A program made the translations under genes and the position numbers. Positions 51,031 through 58,840 of a DNA stretch of 64,000 nucleotides are shown here, piece by piece. Location: the NCBI RefSeq assembly GCF_000350085.1, contig NZ_CAUM01000130.1, forward strand, positions 1 to 64,000, written 5' to 3'. A model generated the notes under the pieces. It ran no database searches, was not told where the DNA came from, and saw nothing but the letters and a program-made list of their open reading frames with translations. The number at the start of each line of letters is the position of its first letter. The first letter of the stretch is position 1. The DNA is from Mesorhizobium metallidurans STM 2683. Lineage in GTDB: Bacteria; Pseudomonadota; Alphaproteobacteria; Rhizobiales; Rhizobiaceae.

Positions 51031-51774
51031 ATGACAGAACGCAGCCAGATCGCCACGTCATTCCTCCCTTTGCCCGGCTCTGCGCCGGTCGAATGGCGGA
51101 TCGAACCCGGTCTCACCGCTTATCCCGCCGCGCTCGCCTTCATGGAGGCGCGCGCCGAAGCGATCCGAACTGGTGCTGCCGGCGAGATGGTCTGGCTGGT
51201 CGAGCACCCGCCGCTCTACACGGCCGGCACCAGCGCCCATTTCGAGGACCTGATCGAGCCGGATCGTTTCCCTGTATTCGCGGCCGGGCGTGGCGGCGAA
51301 TACACCTATCACGGGCCGGGCCAGCGGGTCGCCTATGTGATGCTCGACCTCAAACGCCGGCGCGAGGATGTCCGCGCTTTCATCGCGGCGCTCGAACAGT
51401 GGATCATCGCCACGCTTGCCGCCTTCAACGTTCGGGGCGAGCGCCGCGAAGACCGCGTCGGCGTCTGGGTGGTGCGGCCGGATCGCCCTACGCTGCCCAA
51501 TGGATCGCCCGCCGAGGACAAGATCGCCGCCATCGGCATCAGGCTGCGGCGCTGGGTGAGCTTTCACGGCATCGCCATCAATGTCGAGCCGGATCTCGGC
51601 CATTTCAGCGGCATCGTGCCGTGCGGCGTTGCGGATCATGGCGTCACCAGCCTTGTCGATCTCGGCCTTCCCGTAGCAATGGCCGATCTCGACCTGGCGC
51701 TGAAGTCGGCCTTCGAAGATGTCTTCGGCCCGGCAGCGCCTTTGCAGGTCGAGGTGGCCCGCAAAGTCGGCTGA
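51031..51774 (+). CDS. lipB: Octanoyl-[acyl-carrier-protein]:protein N-octanoyltransferase (LipB)
   Basis: 247 aa. Family motifs are WLVEHPPLYTAG, RGGEYTYHGPGQRVAYVMLDL, KIAAIGIRLRRWVSFHGIAINV and the catalytic Cys in GIVPCGVADHGVTSL with a Lys in DKIAAIG. It moves octanoate from ACP to lipoyl domains in the first step of lipoate synthesis. Its ribosome site falls in the end of the repeat at 50917-51019. Confidence 0.94.
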   Translation: MTERSQIATSFLPLPGSAPVEWRIEPGLTAYPAALAFMEARAEAIRTGAAGEMVWLVEHPPLYTAGTSAHFEDLIEPDRFPVFAAGRGGEYTYHGPGQRVAYVMLDLKRRREDVRAFIAALEQWIIATLAAFNVRGERREDRVGVWVVRPDRPTLPNGSPAEDKIAAIGIRLRRWVSFHGIAINVEPDLGHFSGIVPCGVADHGVTSLVDLGLPVAMADLDLALKSAFEDVFGPAAPLQVEVARKVG

Positions 51775-51815
51775 CAGGACCTCACTGAAGACCGAATTCC
51801 TACGCTGCGCCATCC

Positions 51816-51832
51816 CCCCGCGAAGAACGGGG
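51816..51832. terminator. Hairpin between lipB and the convergent small gene
   Basis: CCCCG (51816-51820) pairs with CGGGG (51828-51832) around CGAAGAA. It lies in the gap after lipB and the small membrane-protein gene. No clear T-run. Confidence 0.35.
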
Positions 51833-51866
51833 CGTCAGCGTTCGAGCCATGTCTTTCAGCGCCTCC

Positions 51867-51953
51867 TCACATCGCTCCGATCCAGATCGCCATGGAAATG
51901 AGAAACGTGCTCATGCACACCAGCGAAACGACATCCTGAACAAGATCGGCCAT
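51867..51953 (-). CDS. 28-residue single-helix membrane protein, likely SOS-induced
   Basis: 28 aa beginning MADLVQDVV, from an ATG at 51953 with AGGAGAGAG five bases upstream. After a short acidic N-terminus the whole chain (about residues 8-28) is one hydrophobic helix containing CMSTFLISMAIWIGAM, with no charge to the end. The promoter carries three GAAC half-sites at exact 11-bp steps. In Caulobacter, SidA (29 aa) is an SOS-induced inner-membrane peptide that blocks cell division; size, topology and regulation match, but I cannot show sequence homology. The ribosome site, promoter and single strong start make a chance frame unlikely. Confidence 0.65.
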   Translation of the reverse strand: MADLVQDVVSLVCMSTFLISMAIWIGAM

Positions 51954-51975
51954 AACTCTCTCCTGTTGTTGGTAT

Positions 51976-52010
51976 GTTCGTATTTTGTTCTAATTTTGTT
52001 CGAATGTCAA
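51976..52010 (-). promoter_or_regulatory. Double LexA-type (SOS) box overlapping a promoter
   Basis: On the minus strand the order is TTGACA (complement of 52005-52010, perfect -35), a 17-bp spacer, then CAAAAT (-10, 51987-51982). GAAC occurs at 52001-51998, 51990-51987 and 51979-51976, each separated by 7 bp. GAAC-N7-GAAC is the alphaproteobacterial LexA site, so two overlapping boxes lie over the spacer, the -10 and the start region. The last half-site is 22 bp from the ATG. Confidence 0.75.
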
Positions 52011-52270
52011 CGACCGTAATCCCGGCATTCTTCCGGAATCGCGGCGATCAATTCGGCAGGGTTAAGGAAAGGTTGACGGGCAAATGGGCTGGCTGTGCTC
52101 GCACAGACCTGTAACAATCGGCACCGGCCAAGGCACGTCGAGACTCAGGTCAGGCCGAGCCGAGAGCGGTGGGTTCCGAGAACCGGAACGGAGCGGACAT
52201 TTGGTCCGTGAGTACCGGAAGCGCAGGAAACCGCCGTTCGCAGGCCGACCTTACCTGAGTATCGACGTGC
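52011..52270. other. Gap upstream of the SOS-type promoter
   Basis: No supported gene. A short inverted motif GGTTC-CGA-GAACC lies near 52170-52185. Together with the promoter, this is all I see between the small gene and lolD. Confidence 0.4.
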
Positions 52271-52954
52271 CTAAAGTGGGACCACCTTGCCGTCGGCAAG
52301 CGTCACGCGGCGGTCCATGCGCGAGGCGAGTTCGTGATTGTGGGTGGCGATCAGCGCCGCCAGGCCCGATTGCTTGACCAGCGCCTGCAGCGCTTCGAAC
52401 ACGTAGGAAGCGGTAACCGGGTCAAGATTGCCGGTCGGCTCGTCGGCAAGCAGCACCAGGGGTGCATTGGCAACGGCGCGCGCAATGGCGACGCGCTGCT
52501 GCTCGCCGCCGGAGAGTTCCGACGGGCGATGCTGCGCCCGCTTGCCGATCTGCATGTAGTCGAGCAGTTGGGTTGCCCGCTCGGCAGCCTCCTTCGGCGC
52601 CAGCCCTTTGATGAGCTGCGGCATCATGATGTTTTCCAGCGCCGAGAATTCCGGCAGCAGATGATGGAATTGATAGACGAAGCCGACATCGTTGCGGCGG
52701 ATCGCCGTGCGCTCGTCATCGGAGAGCCGCCCACAGGCGCGTCCGGCCAGGATCACGTCGCCGGCGTCCGGCCGCTCCAGCAGTCCGGCGGTGTGCAGCA
52801 GCGTCGATTTGCCGGTGCCCGAAGGCGCCACCAGGGCCACGATCTCGCCGCGCCTCAGAGAAAAATCGGCGCCGTTGAGAATGGTCAGCTTGCGCGGCCC
52901 CTGAACATAGTGCCGCTCGACGCCCTTCAGCTCGATAATGGCCTCGGCCATCAT
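52271..52954 (-). CDS. lolD: Lipoprotein-releasing ABC transporter ATP-binding protein
   Basis: 227 aa from the ATG at 52954, which overlaps the lolC stop (ATGA). Walker A is APSGTGKST, Q-loop VYQFHHLLPEF (the LolD-specific segment), signature LSGGEQQR and Walker B VLLADEPTGNLD. With the LolC/E subunits it extracts lipoproteins from the inner membrane for transfer to LolA. Confidence 0.94.
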   Translation of the reverse strand: MMAEAIIELKGVERHYVQGPRKLTILNGADFSLRRGEIVALVAPSGTGKSTLLHTAGLLERPDAGDVILAGRACGRLSDDERTAIRRNDVGFVYQFHHLLPEFSALENIMMPQLIKGLAPKEAAERATQLLDYMQIGKRAQHRPSELSGGEQQRVAIARAVANAPLVLLADEPTGNLDPVTASYVFEALQALVKQSGLAALIATHNHELASRMDRRVTLADGKVVPL

Positions 52955-54237
52955 TCGTACCTCAGCGCTTCGACCGGATCGAGCCTGGCGGCACGCCATG
53001 CCGGAAACAGCGTCGCCAGGAACGACAGCACCAGCGCCATCAGCACCACCGAGATCGTCTCGCTGGCATCCATGCGGGCCGGCAGCTGGCTGAGGAAATA
53101 GAGCTCGGGGTTGAACAGCCGCTCATTGGCCAGCCAGGAGAAGAACTGGCGGATACGCTCGACGTTGAGGCAAATGACGACGCCAAGGAGCACGCCGGCG
53201 ATGGTGCCGACCACGCCGATCGCCGCACCCGTCATCAGGAAGATGCGCAGGATGGCGCCGCGCGTGGCCCCCATGGTGCGCAGGATGGCGATATCGTGGC
53301 CCTTGTCCTTCACCAGCATGATCAGGCCCGAGATGATGTTAAGCGCGGCCACAAGCACGATCAGCGTCAGGATCATGAACATGACGTTGCGTTCCACCTG
53401 CAGCGCGTCGAAGAAGGTCTTGTTGCGCTCTCGCCAGTCGACGAGACCGACCGGACGCTGGGCGGCCTCCTCGACCTTCGGCTTCAGCGCGTCGACATTG
53501 TCGGGATTGTCGACATAGACCTCGATCGTCTGGGCGCGGCCGTCCATGTTGAAATAGAGCTGCGCTTCCGAAAACGGCATATAGACGATGGAGCTGTCAT
53601 ACTCCGACATGCCGACCTCGAAGATCGCCGTGATCGGATAGCCCTTCATGCGCGGCGTGGTGCCGAGCGGCGTGACGTCGCCGTCGGGCGAGATCAGCGT
53701 GATGGTGTCGCCGAGCACGAGGCCGAGATTCTCGGCCATGCGGCTGCCGATGGCGACGCCCTCGCTTGTGTCGAAGCCGGCGATCGAGCCCTGCTTGATG
53801 TTGTTGGCGACGATCGAGATCTTGCCCAGATCCTCGCCGCGTATGCCGCGCACCAGCGCGCCGGTGCCGCCGCCGATATTGCCTTGCGCCAGCACCTGCC
53901 CGTCGATCAGCGGAATGGCGTATTTGACGCCCGACACGCCGTTGATGCGGCTGGCGACCTGCGCATAGTCCTCCAGCGGCATGTCCAGTGGCTGTACGAT
54001 CAGATGGCCGTTGACGCCGAGGATGCGAGTCAGGAGCTCGGCGCGGAACCCGTTCATGACGGCCATGACGACGATCAGCGTGGCGACGCCCAGCATGATG
54101 CCCAGAAAGGAGATCGAGGCGATGACCGAGATCACCGTTTCCTTGCGGCGCGAGCGCAGATAGCGCCACGCCACCATGCGCTCGAAGACGGAAAACGGCC
54201 CGGCGGCCAGAGGTTTTCCTGCTGCCGCCTCGCTCAT
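52951..54237 (-). CDS. lolC: Lipoprotein-releasing ABC transporter permease (LolC/LolE)
   Basis: 428 aa. A first helix near residues 25-50 (ISFLGIMLGVATLIVVMAVMNG), a periplasmic domain of about 200 residues, then three helices, ending in the FtsX-type LDPVEALRYE. Alphaproteobacteria use one LolC/E-type subunit as a homodimer (LolF-like), which fits the absence of a second gene. It is coupled to proS (ATGA) and lolD. Confidence 0.93.
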   Translation of the reverse strand: MSEAAAGKPLAAGPFSVFERMVAWRYLRSRRKETVISVIASISFLGIMLGVATLIVVMAVMNGFRAELLTRILGVNGHLIVQPLDMPLEDYAQVASRINGVSGVKYAIPLIDGQVLAQGNIGGGTGALVRGIRGEDLGKISIVANNIKQGSIAGFDTSEGVAIGSRMAENLGLVLGDTITLISPDGDVTPLGTTPRMKGYPITAIFEVGMSEYDSSIVYMPFSEAQLYFNMDGRAQTIEVYVDNPDNVDALKPKVEEAAQRPVGLVDWRERNKTFFDALQVERNVMFMILTLIVLVAALNIISGLIMLVKDKGHDIAILRTMGATRGAILRIFLMTGAAIGVVGTIAGVLLGVVICLNVERIRQFFSWLANERLFNPELYFLSQLPARMDASETISVVLMALVLSFLATLFPAWRAARLDPVEALRYE

Positions 54238-55562
54238 GCGGCGATACCGAAACGCTTCTTCACATCCGCGATCGGCAGCGTCTCGCGCTCACCGTTCCTA
54301 CGGTTCTTGACCTCGACCTCGCCGGCGGCAACGCCGCGCGGCCCGACGATCACCTGCCAGGGCAGGCCGATCAGGTCGGCGGTGGCGAACTTGCCGCCCG
54401 GCCGCTGGTCGGTATCGTCGTAGAGCACGTCCTTGCCGGCTGCGGTGAAAGCTGAATTAAGCTCATCGCAGACCCGGTCGCAATCGGCGTCGCCGGCCTT
54501 CATGTTGATCAGGCCGATGTCGAACGGCGCCACCGCTTCCGGCCAGATGATGCCGTTGTCGTCATGGCTGGCCTCGATGATGGCCGCGACCAGACGTGAC
54601 GGGCCGATGCCGTAGGAGCCCCCGGAGACGAAATGGTCCTTGCCGTCAGGCCCGGTCACCTTGGCGCCCATCGGCTTGGAATATTTGTCGCCGAAATGGA
54701 AGATATGGCCGACCTCGATGCCGCGTGCCGAGACGCGGGCGCCCTCGGCGAGCTTGTCCCAGGCCGCCTCGTCATGCATTTCGTCGGTGGCCGCGTAGGG
54801 CGTCGTCCACGTCTTGACGATCTCGGCTATCTCGGCGTTGTTCGAAAAGTCGGTATTCGCCCCCGGCACATCCAACGAAAGATAGTCGCGGTGACAGAAA
54901 ACCTGGCTCTCGCCGGTGTCGGCCAGGATGATGAATTCGTGGCTGAGGTCGCCGCCGATCGGTCCGGTGTCGGCGCGCATAGGAATGGCCTGCAGGCCCA
55001 TGCGCGTGAAGGTCCTGAGATAGGACACGAACATCCTGTTATAGGCGGCCTTGGCGCCCTCATAATCGAGGTCGAAGGAGTAGGCGTCCTTCATCAGGAA
55101 CTCGCGTGAGCGCATGACGCCGAAGCGCGGCCGCACCTCGTCGCGGAATTTCCACTGGATGTGATAGAGGTTGATCGGCAGATCCTTGTAGGACCTGACA
55201 TAGGAACGGAATATCTCGGTGACCATTTCCTCATTGGTCGGACCGTAGAGCATGTCGCGGTCCTGCCGGTCCTTGATGCGCAGCATCTCCTTGCCGTAGT
55301 CCTCATAGCGGCCGCTTTCGCGCCACAGCTCAGCCGACTGAATGGTCGGCATCAGGATTTCGAGTGCGCCGGCGCGGTCCTGCTCCTCGCGAATGATCCG
55401 GCAGACCTTGTCCAGCACCCGCTTGCCGAGTGGCAGCCAGGAAAAGCTGCCCTGTCCCTGCTGGTGGATCATGCCGGCGCGTAGCATCAGCCGGTGCGAG
55501 ACGATTTCGGCCTCGCGCGGATTTTCTTTGGAAATGGGCAGGAAATAGCGCGACAAACGCAT
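54234..55562 (-). CDS. proS: Prolyl-tRNA synthetase (short alphaproteobacterial type)
   Basis: 442 aa from the ATG at 55562. An in-frame ATG at 55592 would add 10 residues not typical of the family. Class II motif 2 is FRDEVRPRFGVMRSREFLMKDAYSF, motif 3 has GGSYGIGPSRLVAAIIE, and the anticodon domain is C-terminal. The editing INS domain is lacking, as usual for the short form. The stop overlaps the lolC start. Confidence 0.95.
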   Translation of the reverse strand: MRLSRYFLPISKENPREAEIVSHRLMLRAGMIHQQGQGSFSWLPLGKRVLDKVCRIIREEQDRAGALEILMPTIQSAELWRESGRYEDYGKEMLRIKDRQDRDMLYGPTNEEMVTEIFRSYVRSYKDLPINLYHIQWKFRDEVRPRFGVMRSREFLMKDAYSFDLDYEGAKAAYNRMFVSYLRTFTRMGLQAIPMRADTGPIGGDLSHEFIILADTGESQVFCHRDYLSLDVPGANTDFSNNAEIAEIVKTWTTPYAATDEMHDEAAWDKLAEGARVSARGIEVGHIFHFGDKYSKPMGAKVTGPDGKDHFVSGGSYGIGPSRLVAAIIEASHDDNGIIWPEAVAPFDIGLINMKAGDADCDRVCDELNSAFTAAGKDVLYDDTDQRPGGKFATADLIGLPWQVIVGPRGVAAGEVEVKNRRNGERETLPIADVKKRFGIAA

Positions 55563-55793
55563 GGACTGATCCGTGAGAGAGGATTGCCGCATCGGAATCG
55601 GCGCGGCGCTGGCTTGCTTGCCCCGGCTTCATAGCTATTTCATGACGGAATGGAAACCCGGCCCATGGCGTCGAAATGGCGCCGCGAAGGGTGCGGCGGT
55701 GTCGCACAAGCTTGCTGGTCGTTTCGCAAGCAACGCCTGCCACACTATTGTGCAGTGCAGCACGAGATTGCCTGTTTCGAGGCAAAATTCTGC

Positions 55794-55822
55794 GTGACAA
55801 TTTCACCTGCCTTAGGCTAGTG
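55794..55822 (+). promoter_or_regulatory. Possible promoter of the sRNA candidate
   Basis: GTGACA (55794-55799, one mismatch to TTGACA), 17-bp spacer, CTAGTG (55817-55822, 4 of 6 to rhizobial CTATAT). The expected start, about 55829, falls inside the first hairpin of the RNA, so either the promoter or the RNA start is slightly off. Confidence 0.35.
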
Positions 55823-55823
55823 T

Positions 55824-55978
55824 GCCCTGATAACCGAGAGGGCGGAGAATAATCTGCTCTCCTACGCGGTCAAAGTCTTGGGAGGATGCGATCTAGGCGC
55901 GGTTACTCGCTGCCGCCGGATACCGGAAACAGATCGGACGCGTTTAAATTGCAAGGCCTCGTGCCTTGCATTTTTTTT
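55824..55978 (+). ncRNA. Candidate small RNA of unknown family
   Basis: Read 5' to 3': a hairpin GCCCT (55824-55828)/AGGGC (55839-55843), a GGAG/CTCC hairpin, a GC-rich middle with CGGTTAC able to pair with the first hairpin loop, a CCGGATACCGG hairpin, and an intrinsic terminator. No protein frame leads into the terminator, so it must end a non-coding transcript of about 155 nt. The length would suit 6S RNA, but I cannot match the conserved 6S bubble. Confidence 0.45.
55950..55978 (+). terminator. Strong Rho-independent terminator of the sRNA candidate
   Basis: TGCAAGGC (55950-55957) pairs perfectly with GCCTTGCA (55963-55970) around CTCGT and is followed by eight T residues (55971-55978). 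Confidence 0.85.
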
Positions 55979-56175
55979 GTGCAATCATCTGCTTAACACA
56001 GCGTACTGCCAAACTGCTTTATCCCACGCATGTCGCTCAAAGCATGCCCACGGGCCTGCCCCGGACCTACCTCCAGGTTACCCGGCTAACGCGCAGAAAA
56101 CAAGAAATTGACGCGCGTAAGATGAATCCTTGAGGCGCGACGCGCCCTCGCGGCAGCACTACAAATCCGGAAGCC

Positions 56176-56302
56176 GGCTTTGTTTTTTGGCACCGAAAGC
56201 GCGTCCCGTCGAAACGGAATCAGTTGACGTGCTTTCGGTCTTTGTTTGTGCATATCGCGGTCCCAAAACCGCTGCGCACTTTTGGGCGACATGCATTAGC
56301 GG
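56176..56302 (-). repeat. Intergenic repeat family C, full copy (inverted)
   Basis: On the minus strand it reads GCATGTCGCCCAAAAGT, GCGCAGCGGTTTTGGG, ATATGCACAAACAAAG, AAAGCACGTCAA and GACGCGCTTTCGG, in the same order as the copy at 50917-51019. Confidence 0.75.
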
Positions 56303-56343
56303 CGCTCGCCTTCCGGACAGCGGAAAGAGCCTTGCCGGCTACG

Positions 56344-56628
56344 CTAATGCTTGGGGGTCTGGTTGAAATCCGGCACGATGTGCGGGATGTCGTCGATGCC
56401 GAGTCCCAGCCCTCTGGTGATGCCGTAGAAGATGCCGATCAGGATCAGCGTGGCGATGGTCGTCCTGAACGCGGCGCGCAGCATATGCGGTCCGCGCGGC
56501 GCGCTCGGAACCGTGCCCAGCGTCACGTCCTGGTCTTCGTCCTGCGTCCGCATGCTGAACGGCAGGACGGCGAACAGCACCACCCACCAGGTGGCGAAGA
56601 ACAGGGCGATGAACGAAACCCAGCTCAT
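56344..56628 (-). CDS. DUF1467-like small membrane protein
   Basis: 94 aa with two helices (residues 4-24, SFIALFFATWWVVLFAVLPF, and about 55-75, TIATLILIGIFYGITRG) and a polar linker. This two-helix family is conserved beside methylmalonyl-CoA epimerase in Hyphomicrobiales and has no known function. The start overlaps the mce stop (ATGA). Confidence 0.85.
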   Translation of the reverse strand: MSWVSFIALFFATWWVVLFAVLPFSMRTQDEDQDVTLGTVPSAPRGPHMLRAAFRTTIATLILIGIFYGITRGLGLGIDDIPHIVPDFNQTPKH

Positions 56629-57029
56629 GCTTGCTCCAGTTCGACCAGCGTGCCGAAGAAATCCTTGGGATGCAGAAACAGCACCGGCTTGCCATGCGCG
56701 CCGGTCCTGGGATTGCCGTCGCCCAGCACGCGCGCTCCGCTGGCTTTAAGCTGGTCCCGTGCGGCCAGGATGTCGTCGACCTCATAGCAGACATGATGCA
56801 TGCCGCCCGAGGGATTCTTCTCAAGGAACGCCGCGATCGGCGATTCCTCGCCCAGCGGCTCGAGCAGTTCGATCTTGGTGTTGCCGACATCGACGAACAC
56901 CACCGTCACGCCATGCTCGGGCAGCGCCTGCGGCGCGGTCACCCGGGCGCCGAGCGTATCGCGATAGGCCGCTGTCGCCGTAGCCAGATCCGGCACGGCA
57001 AGCGCGACATGGTTCAGGCGACCGAGCAT
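56625..57029 (-). CDS. mce: Methylmalonyl-CoA epimerase
   Basis: 134 aa from the ATG at 57029 with GGAG upstream; the longer frame to 57086 has no ribosome site. Vicinal-oxygen-chelate repeats with LNHVALAVPDL, GMHHVCYEVDDI and a final ELEQA supply His and Glu metal ligands. It interconverts (R)- and (S)-methylmalonyl-CoA in propionate metabolism. Confidence 0.92.
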   Translation of the reverse strand: MLGRLNHVALAVPDLATATAAYRDTLGARVTAPQALPEHGVTVVFVDVGNTKIELLEPLGEESPIAAFLEKNPSGGMHHVCYEVDDILAARDQLKASGARVLGDGNPRTGAHGKPVLFLHPKDFFGTLVELEQA

Positions 57030-57035
57030 AGGTTG

Positions 57036-57120
57036 CTCCGGGTTAGGGGCAGTGAGTAGTGGTGAATAGAGTATTGCGCATTGCAAAAAAGCTAACTCAG
57101 AACATCCTATTCACTATTCA
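57036..57120. repeat. Imperfect inverted repeat downstream of rnj
   Basis: TAGTGGTGAATAG and CTATTCACTATTCACTA are complementary apart from a 4-bp insertion, with an AAAAAA run in the loop. It lies just after the rnj stop and could form a terminator or mRNA-stabilising hairpin. Confidence 0.5.
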
Positions 57121-58791
57121 CTACCTCGTCACAAACACCGTCACCAGCGGCTTCTTGCCCCAGGCTTCGTTGGCAGCACCTCGTACGGCACGACGCACCG
57201 CTTCCTGCACGAGGTCCAGGTCTTTTCGGCGCTGACGGGGGATGGAGTCCACGGCGCCGATTGCCGCATCGAGCATCAGGTCTTCCAGGGTCTCGCCGCT
57301 GGCATCGGCCTCGGCGACGCCGATGGCGACCAGATCGGGATCGCCGGCGAGCTCATATTTGTCGTCGAGCACGACATTGACCGCGACATGGCCGGCGAAG
57401 GACAGCTTGCGCCGGTCGCGAATGCCCATCGCCTGGTCGGTGCCGATCAGCCGGCCGTCCTTGTAGATGCGGCCGAACGGCACCTGGTCGATGATCGTCG
57501 CGGCACCTGGATAGAGCCTCAGCATATCGCCGTCGCGCACTTGCGCCACCTGGCCGATGCCGGACATCGACATCAGCGAGCCCTGCGCCACCAGATGCGC
57601 CGCCTCGCCATGCACGGGAACGCCGATCCGCGGGCGCACCCATTCATACATCTTGCGCAATTCGTTGCGGCGCGGATGGCCGGAGACATGCACCAGCGCA
57701 TCGCCGTCCTCGATGATCTTCATGCCGAGGTCGATCAGGCGGTTCTTGATCTCGAGGATCGCCTTCTCGTTGCCGGGTATGGTGCGCGAGGAAAACACCA
57801 CCGTATCGCCCGCCGTCAGCGACACCGATTTCATCTCGTCGCGCGACAGTTTGGCAAGTGCCGCCAGCGGCTCGCCCTGGCTGCCGGTGCAGATGATGAC
57901 GAGGTTCTCGCGCGGGATGAAACCGTAATCCTCCTCGGCGATGAATTCGGGCAGCCCGTCCATGTAGCCGAGTTCGCCCGCTACATCGATGACGCGCTTC
58001 AGCGAACGGCCGAGCACCAGGCACTGGCGGCCGGCGTCGCGCGCCGCCTTGGCGATGGAAACGATGCGCCCGACATTGGAGGAGAATGTGGTGACGGCGA
58101 CCCGGCCCTTGGCGTTCTGGATGACGCCCTTGAGGCCCTCGCCCACCGCCACTTCCGACGGCGACTCCCCTTCCCGCATCGCATTGGTGGAATCGCAGAT
58201 CAGCGCCAGCACGCCCTTGTCGCCATAGGCGCGGAAGCGTGCCTCGTCGGTCTTCGGACCGATCGTCGGCTCCGGGTCGATCTTCCAGTCGCCGGTGTGG
58301 ATGACAGTGCCGGCCGGCGAGGTGATCGCCAATGACATCGGCTCCGGAATGGAGTGCGCCACCGGAATGGCCTCGATCTCGAACGGACCGATGGTGAACT
58401 TTTCGCCAGCCCGGTAGATCGTTATCGGGATCTTCGGCGCATTCTGCTCGCCCTGCCGCTTGGCTTCCAGCAGGCCGGCGGTGAACGGCGTCATCCACAC
58501 CGGCGCCTTCAGCTTCGGCCAGATGTCGTGCAGCGCGCCGTAATGGTCCTCATGCGCGTGGGTGATGACGATGCCGCGCAGATTGGCGAGGTTCTCCTCG
58601 ATGAAGCGCGTGTCGGGCAGGATCAGGTCGACGCCCGGATGCGCGGCGTCGGGAAAGGTAACGCCGACATCGACGACGATCCATTCACGCGCATTGGCCG
58701 GCCCATAGCCATAAAGGGCGAAGTTCATGCCGATCTCGCCGACGCCGCCGAGCGGCACGAAGACGAGTTCGGCGTTTTCCGCATTCGCCAT
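57121..58791 (-). CDS. rnj: Ribonuclease J
   Basis: 556 aa. Metallo-beta-lactamase core with HAHEDHYGAL (first zinc motif), IHTGDWKIDPEP, a beta-CASP insert with the CDSTNAMREG segment, and HVSGHPRRNEL, then the C-terminal domain. This 5'-to-3' exo/endoribonuclease matures rRNA and degrades mRNA in Alphaproteobacteria. It starts 49 bp after the birA stop. Confidence 0.94.
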   Translation of the reverse strand: MANAENAELVFVPLGGVGEIGMNFALYGYGPANAREWIVVDVGVTFPDAAHPGVDLILPDTRFIEENLANLRGIVITHAHEDHYGALHDIWPKLKAPVWMTPFTAGLLEAKRQGEQNAPKIPITIYRAGEKFTIGPFEIEAIPVAHSIPEPMSLAITSPAGTVIHTGDWKIDPEPTIGPKTDEARFRAYGDKGVLALICDSTNAMREGESPSEVAVGEGLKGVIQNAKGRVAVTTFSSNVGRIVSIAKAARDAGRQCLVLGRSLKRVIDVAGELGYMDGLPEFIAEEDYGFIPRENLVIICTGSQGEPLAALAKLSRDEMKSVSLTAGDTVVFSSRTIPGNEKAILEIKNRLIDLGMKIIEDGDALVHVSGHPRRNELRKMYEWVRPRIGVPVHGEAAHLVAQGSLMSMSGIGQVAQVRDGDMLRLYPGAATIIDQVPFGRIYKDGRLIGTDQAMGIRDRRKLSFAGHVAVNVVLDDKYELAGDPDLVAIGVAEADASGETLEDLMLDAAIGAVDSIPRQRRKDLDLVQEAVRRAVRGAANEAWGKKPLVTVFVTR

Positions 58792-58840
58792 GATCTTCCC
58801 TTTCCTGGCCGGTCAAGCCCGCCGATCAAACCCAAGCCGT

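Larger units (their letters stand above)
55563..56343. other. Gap with an sRNA candidate and a repeat
   Basis: 781 bp between proS and the DUF1467 gene, with no convincing coding frame. Two items are visible: a terminator-bounded RNA (55824-55978) and repeat-family C (56176-56302). The proS promoter should lie at the left end. Confidence 0.6.

Noticed and set aside
52084..52377. Plus-strand frame upstream of lolD
   Set aside because: It overlaps the lolD 3' end in the antisense direction and has no convincing start or domain.
55824..55978. Assigning the sRNA as 6S RNA
   Set aside because: Length and terminator would fit, but I could not find the conserved central-bubble sequence, so no family name is given.
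56028..56050. Possible fourth copy of repeat family C (ATGTCGCTCAAAG)
   Set aside because: Only a short stretch matches and the rest of the element is absent; chance similarity or a remnant too short to call.
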